Assembly (NCBI GenBank): GCA_963793465.1
Contig: CAWCAJ010000005.1
Location: forward strand, 868,001 to 932,000
Direction of reading: 5' to 3'
Length of the DNA stretch: 64,000 bases
Source: CAJQPP01 sp963793465
Lineage (GTDB): Bacteria > Planctomycetota > Planctomycetia > Pirellulales > Pirellulaceae
This document shows, piece after piece, positions 1 through 9,709 of the stretch (positions are counted from its first letter, which is position 1; each line of letters opens with the position of its first letter). The position numbers were made by a program, and so were the translations under genes. The notes under the pieces are model-generated. The model was not told the DNA's origin, did no database searches, and saw nothing but the letters and a program-made list of their open reading frames with translations.

Positions 1-649
1 CGTTGACGGAATAGTACTTGCCTTGCTGGGGCATTTTGATGTTCTCGTGACTGAGCACAAAGGCGCCCACCGCCGGATCGAGCGTGAATCCGTGGACTCC
101 GTTGCCCACGGTGTAAACCATCACCGTGGAGGAACCATACATCACATAGCCGGCGGCTATTTGGCGTCGACCCGGTTGCAGAACCCAACGCGTGGGGTCG
201 TCAAAGTCGGCACCCTCGGGGCGACGGAATATGGAAAATGTCGTGCCCACGGAGACGTTGACATCGATATTCGAGGAACCGTCCAGGGGGTCAAACACCA
301 CCGCATATTTGGCCACCGGTGACTTGTGGGGCATGATCATCGGATGTTCGTTCTCTTCCGATGCCAGGATGCCCACACTTTCCCGGCAGGCCAAAGCATT
401 GGAAAGCACCTCGTTGGCGTACACATCCAGTTTCTGTTGTACTTCGCCATGCACATTCGAGGAATCGCGATGTCCCAGAATGTCCGTCAACCCGGCCTGT
501 CGGACCTTGGCCTGAATCTGTTTGGCCGCCAAGGTGATCCCCGACAACAGAAACGAGAACTCCCCTGACGCGCCCGGAAAGCGCCGTTGCTCCTGAAGGA
601 TGTGTTGCTGAATGGTCAGCGCAGGAGTGTCTTTTGCTAACTGGTCCAT
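1..649 (-). CDS. fbp: Fructose-1,6-bisphosphatase class I (C-terminus outside window)
   Basis: Hydrolyses fructose-1,6-bisphosphate to fructose-6-phosphate in gluconeogenesis and sugar-phosphate cycling (cytosol). The reading frame opens with ATG at 649 (MDQLAKDTPALTIQQ) and is still open at the window edge, so 216 of roughly 335 residues are seen. The metal-binding EENE lies near residues 97-100 and the signature DPLDGSSNIDVNVSVG near 118-133, at the same positions as the catalytic acidic residues of characterised class I enzymes. It lies 43 bp downstream of the H4MPT-linked genes on the same strand, so it could be the last member of that run. Family assignment is secure; the operon link is inference. 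Confidence 0.95.
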   Translation of the reverse strand, partial: MDQLAKDTPALTIQQHILQEQRRFPGASGEFSFLLSGITLAAKQIQAKVRQAGLTDILGHRDSSNVHGEVQQKLDVYANEVLSNALACRESVGILASEENEHPMIMPHKSPVAKYAVVFDPLDGSSNIDVNVSVGTTFSIFRRPEGADFDDPTRWVLQPGRRQIAAGYVMYGSSTVMVYTVGNGVHGFTLDPAVGAFVLSHENIKMPQQGKYYSVN

Positions 650-692
650 GATGGCCCGCCACGAGGAAAGGTGTCTGCGGTCTCAGTCTATC

Positions 693-1277
693 TTAATCCC
701 CCTGGATCCACAACAAATTCGGATCTGCCAGATTGAGCGCAAAGACAGGGCACCCCCCACTGGCAGTTTGGGCGAACTGGCTGTCGACATAGCCTGCGGC
801 CTGCCAGTCGGCAATGGATGACGAGCAAGGCAGGGATGACTTCAGCAGCCAAAGTTCATCCGCCCCTAACTGCTCCGCCAACTCGGCAGCCATACTGTCA
901 CTGGTGGTGTCCCAATTGGCGGGCAGACGGGAGCGGTCGGTCATGAAAGTCTGACAATCCAGCACGCAGCTGCCGCGAACCGGTAACGCCTGCCAGTCGT
1001 CCACCCAGCCCAGTCGGGGACAGACCTGAGTCAGCAACCAGGCCGTTTCCCGCATCAATCGAATGCTGGCCCAATGACAGGCGGCTTCGGACAATGCGTA
1101 AGTTTCGTACCAGCGTCGCACCCCATTTACCAGATGGCCACCCCCGGCGATGACCACATGGCGAAATTTCTGGCCCGCATCCAGGAATTGGTTGAGTCGG
1201 TGGGGTAGGCTGGGGTTCTGGAGCAAGGAACCGCCGACTTTTACGACTCGCGTGGGAGGGACCTCGGGCTGGATCAC
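693..1277 (-). CDS. Amino-acid-kinase-fold protein linked to H4MPT/methanofuran synthesis (MfnE-like)
   Basis: A 194-aa protein of the aspartate/glutamate/uridylate kinase fold. It shows VVKVGGSLL at residues 11-19, AGGGHLVNG near 44-52, WDTTSDSMAAELA near 143 and a late LLKS. Short kinases of this type sit beside the hydantoinase-like protein in H4MPT gene clusters of methylotrophs and planctomycetes. The archaeal homologue MfnE phosphorylates a furan alcohol phosphate in methanofuran synthesis. The GTG start at 1277 overlaps the upstream stop by 4 bp (GTGA), so the two are translationally coupled. Fold and context are firm; the exact substrate is inferred. Confidence 0.75.
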   Translation of the reverse strand: MIQPEVPPTRVVKVGGSLLQNPSLPHRLNQFLDAGQKFRHVVIAGGGHLVNGVRRWYETYALSEAACHWASIRLMRETAWLLTQVCPRLGWVDDWQALPVRGSCVLDCQTFMTDRSRLPANWDTTSDSMAAELAEQLGADELWLLKSSLPCSSSIADWQAAGYVDSQFAQTASGGCPVFALNLADPNLLWIQGD

Positions 1278-2368
1278 AAATCGCCTTCACGGATGAAGCG
1301 GTTTTGGGTCATGCGGGTTTCCGCGGAATCAGGGTGAAGAGGCCGCTCCGCCAGTTGGGCGATGCTGAAGGCTGTGGCGCAATCGGATGCAGAGGCATCC
1401 AAGCACTCAGACAAACGCGTGATGCGAAATTTCCTGGAACTCGATTCCAGCTGCCGGCAAGCGGCTTCCGCCAGGAATTCTCCCTGCCCGCTGACAATCC
1501 ACCGCTGCGCTCCCTGCGGCTGGCGGGCGAGAACCGTTTGCAAGGCATCCGAAATCATATCGACCTGTTTGGCAAACACCTGCTGAGCCATCTCGCGGGC
1601 GTCAGCTTCGTTGAAGGTCAGATTGTCTTTTCCGATCAGGCGAGCCATCCGGGCCATGCAGGCCGAGCGCGAAGTACCCCCACCGTCGGCAGCATAATAT
1701 TCATTTTGGTCAGCAGGCAAATGACCCAGAACAATATGGGCATCCAGGGCGGTAGCAAACATCTCGTTCATCACCGGGCAGGTTTGACCACGATGTTGTA
1801 ACTGCAGGACAATACCCGACAGCGAGCTTCTCAGGACGCCAGTGTAGACCAGTTCGCCATGAATCAGACGTCCAAAATCATCCTTGCCCAGCGTCCGCAC
1901 CCGACCCTGGTGAAAGGGAATCACGTCGGTGGTGGTCGATCCCGTATCGACCAACAGTCCCGTTTCTCCCGCCGCCATGTCGCGGGCGACCCAGGAGGCC
2001 AAGGCATGCCAGTTGGAGGCCGCCGCCAGCTGGTAAGCTTGACGGGCCTGCCCCGGATCCACGAAGCGGCCATCAACCAGGTACACGACGCTGGGGGTCG
2101 TCGTGGCTTGAGTGACCGCATCCAGGATGAATTCCACACCCTCCCGTTTATTGACAAAGCAGTCCGTCAATTCGCCGGTCATGGTTACGGCAACCCGCGC
2201 GTGATGCGGCGCCTGCAGCAGCAATTGCCGCAATTCCCGGGCAAGGTTTTCCGGCTGTTGCCATAACGCAAAGGGTCGGTGGCAATGGAAATGGCGACCA
2301 TCGGAGACCTTGATATTGGCGCCCCCAATATCGATACCCAGCACGGTGGACCTGTTTTGATCGGTCAT
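1274..2368 (-). CDS. Hydantoinase/oxoprolinase-family H4MPT-linked C1-transfer protein (MfnF-like)
   Basis: A 364-aa protein of the actin-like hydantoinase/oxoprolinase superfamily. The phosphate-binding loop IDIGGANIKVSD is at residues 12-23 and a second loop, LLVDTGSTTTDVIPF, near 139-153. Its length and motifs match the family called probable H4MPT-linked C1 transfer pathway protein (TIGR03123). The archaeal member MfnF joins the furan and tyramine parts of methanofuran. It overlaps its neighbours by 4 bp on each side (ATGA upstream with the epimerase, GTGA downstream with the kinase), indicating a tight operon. The role in methanofuran-type cofactor synthesis is inferred from homology; it has no similarity to true hydantoin hydrolysis beyond the fold. 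Confidence 0.82.
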   Translation of the reverse strand: MTDQNRSTVLGIDIGGANIKVSDGRHFHCHRPFALWQQPENLARELRQLLLQAPHHARVAVTMTGELTDCFVNKREGVEFILDAVTQATTTPSVVYLVDGRFVDPGQARQAYQLAAASNWHALASWVARDMAAGETGLLVDTGSTTTDVIPFHQGRVRTLGKDDFGRLIHGELVYTGVLRSSLSGIVLQLQHRGQTCPVMNEMFATALDAHIVLGHLPADQNEYYAADGGGTSRSACMARMARLIGKDNLTFNEADAREMAQQVFAKQVDMISDALQTVLARQPQGAQRWIVSGQGEFLAEAACRQLESSSRKFRITRLSECLDASASDCATAFSIAQLAERPLHPDSAETRMTQNRFIREGDL

Positions 2369-3270
2369 CCGGTCACCACATCAGCCAACGCGGCATCGAT
2401 GCTAGGGAAACGAAACTCGAACCCCGCCTGCTGCATGGCCTGCGGCAGGACGCGTTGGGAAGCGGTCAGGAATTCGGCGAATTCGCCCAGCGCCAAACGC
2501 AACCCAAATGCAGGTACGGGTATGACCGCGGGTCGGTGGACGGCCCGCCCCAGGGCTCGCGTGAATTCCCGGTTGGTTACCGGTTGTGGCGCCGTCCCAT
2601 TGAAGACGCCCCGGCAATCCTGTTGGCGGATCAGAAAGCCGATCATGCCGACCAGATCCTGCAGGTGGATCCACGACATCCATTGATTTCCGGATCCGAT
2701 CCTGCCTCCCAGTCCCAAACGAAATGGAGGAAGCATCTTTTCCATCGCGCCCCCGCCCTGCCCGATCACCACGCCGATCCGCAGCCAACAGACACGCACG
2801 CCGGCCTCGACGAGCGGACCGACCGCTTGCTCCCAATCCAGGCAGACCTGAGCCAGAAAATCCTGCCCGGGCGGAGAAGTCTCGTTCAGTTTCTCGTCTC
2901 CCCTGTCTCCGTAATATCCGCTGGCAGACGCAGAAATCACGACCTCCGGTAAATCGTCGCCGGCCAACAGGGAGGCCACCAGGTTTTGAGTTCCCACGAC
3001 ACGTGAATCCCGGATCCGCTGTTTCTTGGCCTCCGTCCAGCGTCCGTCGGCAATCGACTCACCCATCAAATTGACGACTCCGTTGACTCCCCGCAATCGC
3101 GCAGGCTGTATCCGCTCGGTCATCAGATCGCAGCCGACGATGTGTTCGGCAGGCAATCCCGTTCGTTGCTGGGCAGCATCTCGATTGCGGGTGACCACCA
3201 GCGGATGATCGAGAACCGGCAACAACTGCTGCCCGATCCACCCGCTGCCTCCAGTGACTAACACGGCCAT
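2365..3270 (-). CDS. TIGR01777-family NAD(P)-dependent epimerase/oxidoreductase
   Basis: A 301-aa short-chain-dehydrogenase fold protein. The nucleotide-binding GGSGWIG is at residues 7-13, followed by VNLMGESIADGRW near 67-79 and SASGYYGDRGDE with the family tyrosine near 113-124. The order matches the YfcH/TIGR01777 group, for which no substrate is generally agreed. The C-terminal DUF1731-type segment (RVLPQAMQQAGFEFRFP) is present, so the protein is full length. It overlaps the next gene by 4 bp. Its place in the H4MPT-linked run may be functional or accidental. Confidence 0.88.
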   Translation of the reverse strand: MAVLVTGGSGWIGQQLLPVLDHPLVVTRNRDAAQQRTGLPAEHIVGCDLMTERIQPARLRGVNGVVNLMGESIADGRWTEAKKQRIRDSRVVGTQNLVASLLAGDDLPEVVISASASGYYGDRGDEKLNETSPPGQDFLAQVCLDWEQAVGPLVEAGVRVCWLRIGVVIGQGGGAMEKMLPPFRLGLGGRIGSGNQWMSWIHLQDLVGMIGFLIRQQDCRGVFNGTAPQPVTNREFTRALGRAVHRPAVIPVPAFGLRLALGEFAEFLTASQRVLPQAMQQAGFEFRFPSIDAALADVVTG

Positions 3271-3316
3271 CAGCTTGGGTACTCCGATTGAAACATGGTG
3301 CGTATGTGAACGTGCA

Positions 3317-3868
3317 TTAGGATTCTCGCGTGGGAGGCGGTTTCGACGACGAGTGTTTCCTGAGCTTTTCCCGTTTTACTTTCAGTGGCAAGTACCACAA
3401 CCAGACACCGGTCACCCAAAGTCCCAGCAGCACGATTCCATTCAACAGAAAAACGGTCAATTTGGAAGCTTCCCCGAAAAAAGAGCCATCATGCAGACTC
3501 TCAATCAGATCGGAACGGCGATAGTTGGAGGCCAATACATCGCCATTTTGAAGGTCAAGTTGCAATTCCCAATGATTGTTGGCCCGGATTTTCAGGATGC
3601 CCTTGCCGGGACGCACGTCCAGCCGATCGATGTCATCCCAGGTACTGATCTGGGCCCGAGGTTCGGTCCGGGCGGATTCCAGAATTTGGTCCCAGGAGAT
3701 CGCCAATTGCGAGTGGCCGGCGTTCATGGTGGGCGGTTGCACCCAGGCCACCTGTTTCTTGACCTGCAACAACAACCCGGTCACCAGCACCAGCAACAGC
3801 GGAATACAGCAGGCCACGGCGCCCCAGCGATGGACCTTGCGGGTCCAGTAATTGAATGAACGACTCAT
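3317..3868 (-). CDS. PepSY-associated transmembrane protein
   Basis: A 183-aa membrane protein. It has an N-terminal helix (about residues 17-37), a periplasmic PepSY-like domain containing LQLDLQNGDVLASNYRRSD, and a second helix (about 139-160, ending VWLWYLPLKVKREK) with a basic cytoplasmic tail. The HRW motif right before the first helix is typical of PepSY-TM proteins of iron or copper reduction systems. Partners of that kind are not visible here. It is divergent from the 1564-aa secreted protein. Confidence 0.8.
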   Translation of the reverse strand: MSRSFNYWTRKVHRWGAVACCIPLLLVLVTGLLLQVKKQVAWVQPPTMNAGHSQLAISWDQILESARTEPRAQISTWDDIDRLDVRPGKGILKIRANNHWELQLDLQNGDVLASNYRRSDLIESLHDGSFFGEASKLTVFLLNGIVLLGLWVTGVWLWYLPLKVKREKLRKHSSSKPPPTRES

Positions 3869-4058
3869 GAAACCAATTCAAAAAAAATCAACAAGAAGCT
3901 GCCCGCAGATGCAACCATGCCCCAAAGCCAAGCCACCGATGACTCGAGATCCGCCTGGATGTCCGGGTTGTGGCAGGTTCGCACAATTTTAGCGAACCAA
4001 GGATTTTGACAATTGGGGATGGTCGAAACCAGATTTCCTGTCGAATTGAACCGGATAA

Positions 4059-4087
4059 TTGAACGACTCTGGTGCGGCAAGTATGAT
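4059..4087 (+). promoter_or_regulatory. Candidate sigma-70-type promoter for the secreted BNR/PDZ gene
   Basis: TTGAAC, 17 bp spacer, TATGAT lies about 112 bp upstream of the ATG at 4199, in the divergent gap 3869-4198. Nothing else was recognised in that gap. Match quality is good but planctomycete promoters are poorly defined, so this is a candidate only. Confidence 0.5.
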
Positions 4088-4198
4088 GGACCCCACATTT
4101 GAGCACGTTTGAATGGATTCCTTGGCGGCCGGGCTCTCCTCGATCGCCAAACCACCTCCGTCCCACTCCTTCAGTCCCACTTCCCGAGGCTCGGATAT

Positions 4199-7100
4199 AT
4201 GAAAAGCCAGAAGTTAATCGTCTGCGGCTTGGCCCTGATGTTTGCGGTTGTTTTTTGCCCCCGGTTACAGGCCCAACGCGGTTCGGGAGACGAGGCCGTC
4301 AAACAGACCATCCCCGATGATTGGATGGAGAATTTTGAATGGCGATCGATCGGCCCGGCCAATATGAGTGGTCGCATCACGGCGCTGGCCGTGTATGAGA
4401 AAGATTCCCGCATCTGGTTTGCGGCGTCGGCCTCCGGCGGGTTGCTGAAGACCACCAACAACGGAATCAACTTCGAACATGTATTCGACGATCAAGCCAC
4501 GGTTTCCATTGGCGATGTGCAGATCTGCCAAACCAACCCGGACATCGTGTGGGTCGGCACGGGGGAAGCCAACCCGCGAAACAGCGTGTCCTGGGGCAAC
4601 GGGGTTTATAAATCGACCGATGGTGGAAAGACCTGGAAAAACATGGGACTGGAAAAGTCTTTCCAGATTGGTCGAATCGCCATTCATCCCGAAAACCCGG
4701 ACGTGGTTTACGTAGGGGCGTTGGGGCGATTGTGGGGTCCCAATCAAGAACGCGGCCTGTACAAGACCACCGACGGCGGCAAGAAGTGGGAAAAGATCCA
4801 CTTCATCGACGAAAACACCGGCGTCATCGATATCGAGATGCACCCCAAGGACCCCGATACCATGCTCGTCGCGACGTACGAACGGAAACGCGATGGTTTC
4901 GATGGCAACGACCCGGTAAAGAAATACGGGGAAGGCTCAGGGCTGTATCGCACCACCGATGGGGGGAAGACATTCACCCGGGTCACCGAAGGTATGCCTT
5001 CCTGCAAGTTGGGACGCATCGGCCTGGACTGGTACCAGAAAAATCCCAACTTCGTGTATGCGATTGTGGAGTCAGAAAAAATTGCCGCCGTGCCTGAGAA
5101 TCAGGGATACGCCGGTGTCACCGGCCAGGACGCTGACGTGGGAGCGAAAATCACGGATGTCGTGGAAGACAGCCCGGCCCAGGAAGCGGGTCTGAAGGTG
5201 GATGATATCGTCGTGCAAGTCGATGGCAAGATCGTCCATTCTTACAACGATTTTCTGGCCGAGCTTCGTCGCCGTAAGTCAGGAGACGAAGTGAAGCTGG
5301 CGGTTTCCCGTGGTCGCAAGGCCGAAACCGTAAAAATGGTATTGGGCAAGCAGCCCGAAAGGCGTGGCCGTCGCGGCCGACGCGGCGGCAGCGTCTTTAC
5401 CGGGACCTTGGGTGGGCAAGCAGCCAACCTGCAAGGTCAACAGGGTGGTGAAAATGAAGAAGAGTACGGTGGCGTTTACATGTCGAAAGACGGTGGTGTC
5501 AGCTGGACTCGCATCAATACGCTCAATCCCCGACCCATGTACTACAGCCAGGTGCGGGTGGATCCATCCAATAAGGACAACCTGTACGTCCTCGGTACTT
5601 CGCTGTATCGCTCCAGCGATGGAGGCGAAACGTTCACCGGGGACGGTGGACGGGGAGCTCACCCGGACAATCACGCTTTGTGGATTGATCCCCAACAGGG
5701 TGACCACATGATCCTCGGAAATGATGGCGGTATTTATGTGACCTGGGATCGCATGGATAACTGGGATCATTACAACCACGTGGCAATTGGCCAGTTCTAT
5801 CACGTCGGTATCGATCATACTCGCGACTACATGGTTTATGGCGGATTGCAGGACAACGGCAGTTGGGGAGGTCCCGCGCAAACACGATCGGAAGGGCCCG
5901 TAAATTCCGATTGGATCCGGGTCGGTGGCGGCGATGGTTTCATCACGTTGGTCGACCCGACCGACAAGGATCAAATCTACTTTGAAAGTCAAAACGGCGC
6001 CATGGGTCGTAACAATCTGCGGACCGGCGAACGGGGATTCATTCGTCCCCGGCCGCCACGCGGCACCCGCTACCGTTTCAACTGGAAAACCCCTTTTGTC
6101 CTTTCACCGCATAACCCCAAAATCCACTACAGCGCCGGAAACTACGTTTTCCGTTCCTTCGACAAGGGAAACGGCATCGAGGCGATTTCACCGGAAATTA
6201 CCAACACCGACAAAGGGGCTGGTAGCGCCATTTCTGAATCGCCCGTCAAAGCTGGTGTGATTTACGTAGGCACCACCGATGGTGCCCTGTGGGTCAGTCG
6301 CGATCACGGCCAGAATTGGCAAGAGATCTTTGTTCAAAAGGAAGAGAAACAGGAACCCAGCGAGGACGAAGAGGAGGAATCGGAATCCTCGGAATCGGAA
6401 TCCTCGGAATCCTCTTCCGAGGGGGGCGAAGCGGAAACCTCGGAAGCCGAAGAGGCTGAGCCAGCAGGCGAAGCGGGACGGGGCGAGCGGGCTCGTGGCC
6501 GACGTGGCGAAGGACGTGGCGGCGCAGGCCGACGCAGCGGCCAACGACGTCCCCGGGATCGCGGCGAAGGCTCGGGAGAAGCTTCCCGGGAGTCGGCTGA
6601 AAGCGAGGCGGAATCCGCAATGGAAGAACAACCGCCCAGCAAGCAGCCTGCCGAATCAAAACCCGACCCCGAAACGAAAACCGACCCCGCAACGAAAACC
6701 GACCCCGAAACGAAAACCGACCCCAAGCCTGAGAAACCTCTGGCAGGTTCCAAACTGGTCGGTCAATGGAAAGGGGAAATGGATTTTGACCAGATCCCCG
6801 AGGGAGAACGCTGGGTGGAAATGAAAGTGGAACAGGCCGACGACGGTTCCCTGTCCGGTGTTTTCACGACGCCACGCAGCGTTTCCAGGTTGACCGAGTT
6901 TAAGTGGGATCCCGACACTGGCAAACTGTCTTTTTCTGGAGCCAACGACAGCATCGATAACATTGGTTTCGCAGGTAAACTGGATGATCAGGGACAGAAG
7001 ATCGAGGGTCAGATCGACATGGGTCGCATCCAGATCGATTTCTTTGTCAAGAAAGTGGACGATCCGGTCTCCGTGACGATGCCGGCTGCGGGCTACCAAT

Positions 7101-8893
7101 GGGCGGCCCATCGGATGGTCACGACCTGGCAGGATGAGGATCCTGTGACCGGCACCTGGTCGGCCACCATGGAAGCCGAGGAAGTTGGCGGGACCTTCGA
7201 GTTCACGTTGCTCATGAAATTGGATGGCGATGGGAATGTCACCGGCATGATCTCATCCGCCATGGGCGAGATGGAAATCTACGATGGCACTTTCGATCAG
7301 GACTCCGGCAAACTCCGCATGGAAGTCTCCAGCGAAGAATCGGGCATGAACGCGGATGTTGTCGCCACCATAAAGGATGGATCGTTGAGTGGCACTTTGA
7401 CCGCCGGTCAGGGTCAGTTCGAGGTGGAGTTCACCGCCCAGCGGACATCCAGTGATGCCCCCCAGGACAAGCCCGCTCAACCGAACAAACAGGAGACCCC
7501 GGCGGAGGCCCTTGAGAGCAAAACGGAGGAATCCGCTGCCCCGTCAGCAACAGCCTCGCAATCGGAACAAAAGCAGGAAAGCTCCAGCGATGCCGTGACG
7601 GCCGCCGAAGATGATCCGCTGACGGGCCGCTGGGAAGGCAAAATCATCTCGGATTCCCAGTTCATGCAGGGGGACCGATCAAAATTGGCGATGACGCTGA
7701 TCCGCGGCAAAGCAGGCAAGATTTCCGGCTTTGTCGACATGATGCAGGATGAAAATGAGATTGGGGAGGGCACTTTCAAGGCCGAAGACAATTCGGTGAC
7801 CTTCCTGCTGGACAATGGACGCTTTGAATTGGATTTCTCCGCCGTCATCAAAGAGGACAAGATGACGGGAGAAGTCGATTTTGGTGGTCGCCGCAGCTTT
7901 AATTTCGAAGCCAGCCGTGTCAGCACGACGGCCAACACCGCCGCTGCCACGCAGGAAGCCACCAAGGTGGCCGACAAAGAGGGTTCCCAACTGGGAGACC
8001 TGTTGCCCGGCCCCCGCTGGGTCAGTTCTCTGGAAGCATCGCGATACAAAGCCGGGCGGGTTTATGTCACTCTGGATGGTCATCGCAGCAACGATGATGA
8101 ACCGTATGTGTTTGTCAGCGAAGACTTTGGGAAGAACTGGAGCAGTCTTCGTGCCAACCTGCCTACTTCGGCCGGCAGCACACGGGTGATCCGCGAGGAC
8201 ATTGAGAACGAAAACCTGCTGTTCCTGGGCTGTGAATTTTCCGCCTGGGTTTCGGTGGATCGCGGCCAATCCTGGACACGCTTCCAGGGCGGACTGCCCA
8301 CAGTGGCGGTTCATGAATTTGCGATTCACCCCAGCTCCGGTGAGATTGTCGCGGGAACTCACGGCCGCAGCCTGTGGGTTTGCGATATCACGGGCTTGAG
8401 GGAGTTGTCGACCGAAGCGATGCAGCAGTCAGTAACGCTGCTCAAACCCAATAGCGTGGTTCGTTGGCGTCGCACCGGTGAACGCGGCAGTTCCGGCAAC
8501 CGACGATTTGTCGGCGAGAACCCGGATAGCAATGCGGAGATCTTTTACCATCTTGGTGAGGATGTGCGGGATGTGACACTCACGATTCACAACTTGCAGG
8601 GCGAGCTGATTCGTACGCTGGATGCCAGTGCCTCCACGGGGCTGAATCGGGTCGTGTGGGACCTCCGCGGTGAGTCCAGTCAGCAACAGCAAGGGCGTGG
8701 CGGGCGGCGAGGGGGTGCCACCGTGCCTGCCGGTCAATACCTGGTCACGCTGAGTGCTGCGGGTCGGGAGTTCAAGGAAGTGTTGGAGATTCAGCAGGAT
8801 CCATCCATGCCGGCCTCCGCGGTCTCCGCCGAAGAGTGGGAACTGATGAAGGACCTGGCGGGATGGGAAGAAGAAGACGAACCGGATCAATAA
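4199..8893 (+). CDS. Secreted multidomain BNR/sortilin-type beta-propeller protein with PDZ insertion
   Basis: The ATG at 4199 is preferred over the one at 4109 because it gives a signal peptide (MKSQKLIVCGLALMFAVVF, cleavage after AQA); the mature protein starts QRGSGD. The product is 1564 aa. Repeats with the BNR signature (YKSTDGGKTWKNM, YKTTDGGKKWEKI, YRTTDGGKTFTRV) form the first propeller half. A PDZ domain (GAKITDVVEDSPAQEAGLK) is inserted near residues 304-382. The propeller then resumes and is followed by an acidic-Ser then Arg/Gly-rich linker (about 714-848) with an 18-bp unit repeated three times (DPETKT). Three related beta-rich domains of about 100 aa follow (near 854, 980 and 1139), then more BNR repeats and a FlgD/Ig-like C-terminus. 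Family members are called glycosyl hydrolases or sortilin-like, but no catalytic residues are evident; a role in binding or assembly outside the cytoplasm is more likely. Confidence 0.85.
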   Translation: MKSQKLIVCGLALMFAVVFCPRLQAQRGSGDEAVKQTIPDDWMENFEWRSIGPANMSGRITALAVYEKDSRIWFAASASGGLLKTTNNGINFEHVFDDQATVSIGDVQICQTNPDIVWVGTGEANPRNSVSWGNGVYKSTDGGKTWKNMGLEKSFQIGRIAIHPENPDVVYVGALGRLWGPNQERGLYKTTDGGKKWEKIHFIDENTGVIDIEMHPKDPDTMLVATYERKRDGFDGNDPVKKYGEGSGLYRTTDGGKTFTRVTEGMPSCKLGRIGLDWYQKNPNFVYAIVESEKIAAVPENQGYAGVTGQDADVGAKITDVVEDSPAQEAGLKVDDIVVQVDGKIVHSYNDFLAELRRRKSGDEVKLAVSRGRKAETVKMVLGKQPERRGRRGRRGGSVFTGTLGGQAANLQGQQGGENEEEYGGVYMSKDGGVSWTRINTLNPRPMYYSQVRVDPSNKDNLYVLGTSLYRSSDGGETFTGDGGRGAHPDNHALWIDPQQGDHMILGNDGGIYVTWDRMDNWDHYNHVAIGQFYHVGIDHTRDYMVYGGLQDNGSWGGPAQTRSEGPVNSDWIRVGGGDGFITLVDPTDKDQIYFESQNGAMGRNNLRTGERGFIRPRPPRGTRYRFNWKTPFVLSPHNPKIHYSAGNYVFRSFDKGNGIEAISPEITNTDKGAGSAISESPVKAGVIYVGTTDGALWVSRDHGQNWQEIFVQKEEKQEPSEDEEEESESSESESSESSSEGGEAETSEAEEAEPAGEAGRGERARGRRGEGRGGAGRRSGQRRPRDRGEGSGEASRESAESEAESAMEEQPPSKQPAESKPDPETKTDPATKTDPETKTDPKPEKPLAGSKLVGQWKGEMDFDQIPEGERWVEMKVEQADDGSLSGVFTTPRSVSRLTEFKWDPDTGKLSFSGANDSIDNIGFAGKLDDQGQKIEGQIDMGRIQIDFFVKKVDDPVSVTMPAAGYQWAAHRMVTTWQDEDPVTGTWSATMEAEEVGGTFEFTLLMKLDGDGNVTGMISSAMGEMEIYDGTFDQDSGKLRMEVSSEESGMNADVVATIKDGSLSGTLTAGQGQFEVEFTAQRTSSDAPQDKPAQPNKQETPAEALESKTEESAAPSATASQSEQKQESSSDAVTAAEDDPLTGRWEGKIISDSQFMQGDRSKLAMTLIRGKAGKISGFVDMMQDENEIGEGTFKAEDNSVTFLLDNGRFELDFSAVIKEDKMTGEVDFGGRRSFNFEASRVSTTANTAAATQEATKVADKEGSQLGDLLPGPRWVSSLEASRYKAGRVYVTLDGHRSNDDEPYVFVSEDFGKNWSSLRANLPTSAGSTRVIREDIENENLLFLGCEFSAWVSVDRGQSWTRFQGGLPTVAVHEFAIHPSSGEIVAGTHGRSLWVCDITGLRELSTEAMQQSVTLLKPNSVVRWRRTGERGSSGNRRFVGENPDSNAEIFYHLGEDVRDVTLTIHNLQGELIRTLDASASTGLNRVVWDLRGESSQQQQGRGGRRGGATVPAGQYLVTLSAAGREFKEVLEIQQDPSMPASAVSAEEWELMKDLAGWEEEDEPDQ

Positions 8894-8916
8894 ACTCCGC
8901 TGCTTGAAGTTCAATG

Positions 8917-8952
8917 AAGGGGAGTCGTTCCGTGGAATGACTCTCCTTTTTC
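8917..8952 (+). terminator. Rho-independent terminator after the BNR/PDZ gene
   Basis: GGGGAGTC (8919-8926) pairs with GACTCTCC (8939-8946) across a short loop, and a T-run (CTTTTTC) follows. It starts 24 bp after the stop codon. Confidence 0.75.
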
Positions 8953-9709
8953 TCCCGCCACCCTGCCCCGCCATCTCTGGGCCCCGCCATCCGTCACTCT
9001 CTGCGTGCCGCAGTCCTTTATTCGGGCGCTCTCCCCACTCGGCATTCGATGTTCTCCAAATCCGGGCTCGTGGCTAGGCGATGTGCGAATCCAAGCGCGA
9101 TACGCCATCGGATTCGCGATTCGCCCAATCGATTCGTCTGATCTGCCGTTCGTTTTGGCACCGCAGACGGCTCTGACTGATTTCGGAAACCGGCAGCCTT
9201 GCTCTGCGGAAGGGCGGACAACGCCTTATTAGCAAGCGTTCAAGGCTAGAAGCCAACCGATACAAACCAGCCAAACGGTTTAACTGGATTTCGCCTTAAA
9301 AAGACAAATTCAGATCGTTGACAGCTGGTATTGCATAGGTAAAATGCGGCCTTTGGGGATAGATTGACGGTTACATCGGTTCCCCTGGCAGTCTTGCCAT
9401 CGGTACCAAAATTGGCTTCGTTCTCCCTGACACCCCTATCAGATGCTATTGATTTTCGTCACCGAATTTCGCGGTCGACTTGAGCGGGACCGGCCGGCGG
9501 TCTGCAGCGGGGCAGGAAATTTGTTCCGTTACTGGCTTTGGTAGTTTTTGAAGATGCGAAGATTTGCCTCTGGCCGGCTGCATGGCCCAGGTCGGAGATT
9601 GTCTTAAAGTTTATTACGTGGTCCGGCATCGCTGTTTGGCAAATGAAAAGCTGCAGGTCCGGATAAGTTCAGCACTGTTTTAGTTTCTCGATCGAGGGAG
9701 GACATTTAG
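8953..9709. other. Long intergenic region upstream of the YTV gene
   Basis: About 757 bp with no convincing coding sequence on either strand. It contains the candidate promoter at 9318-9345, which implies an untranslated leader of about 355 nt, and a purine-rich ribosome-binding site (GAGGGAGGACATTTAG) directly before the ATG at 9710. No other element was recognised. Confidence 0.6.
9318..9345 (+). promoter_or_regulatory. Near-consensus sigma-70-type promoter, long leader to YTV gene
   Basis: TTGACA at 9318-9323, a 16-bp spacer, then TAAAAT at 9340-9345. If used, the transcript has a leader of about 355 nt before the start at 9710. A nearer, weaker promoter cannot be excluded. Confidence 0.5.
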
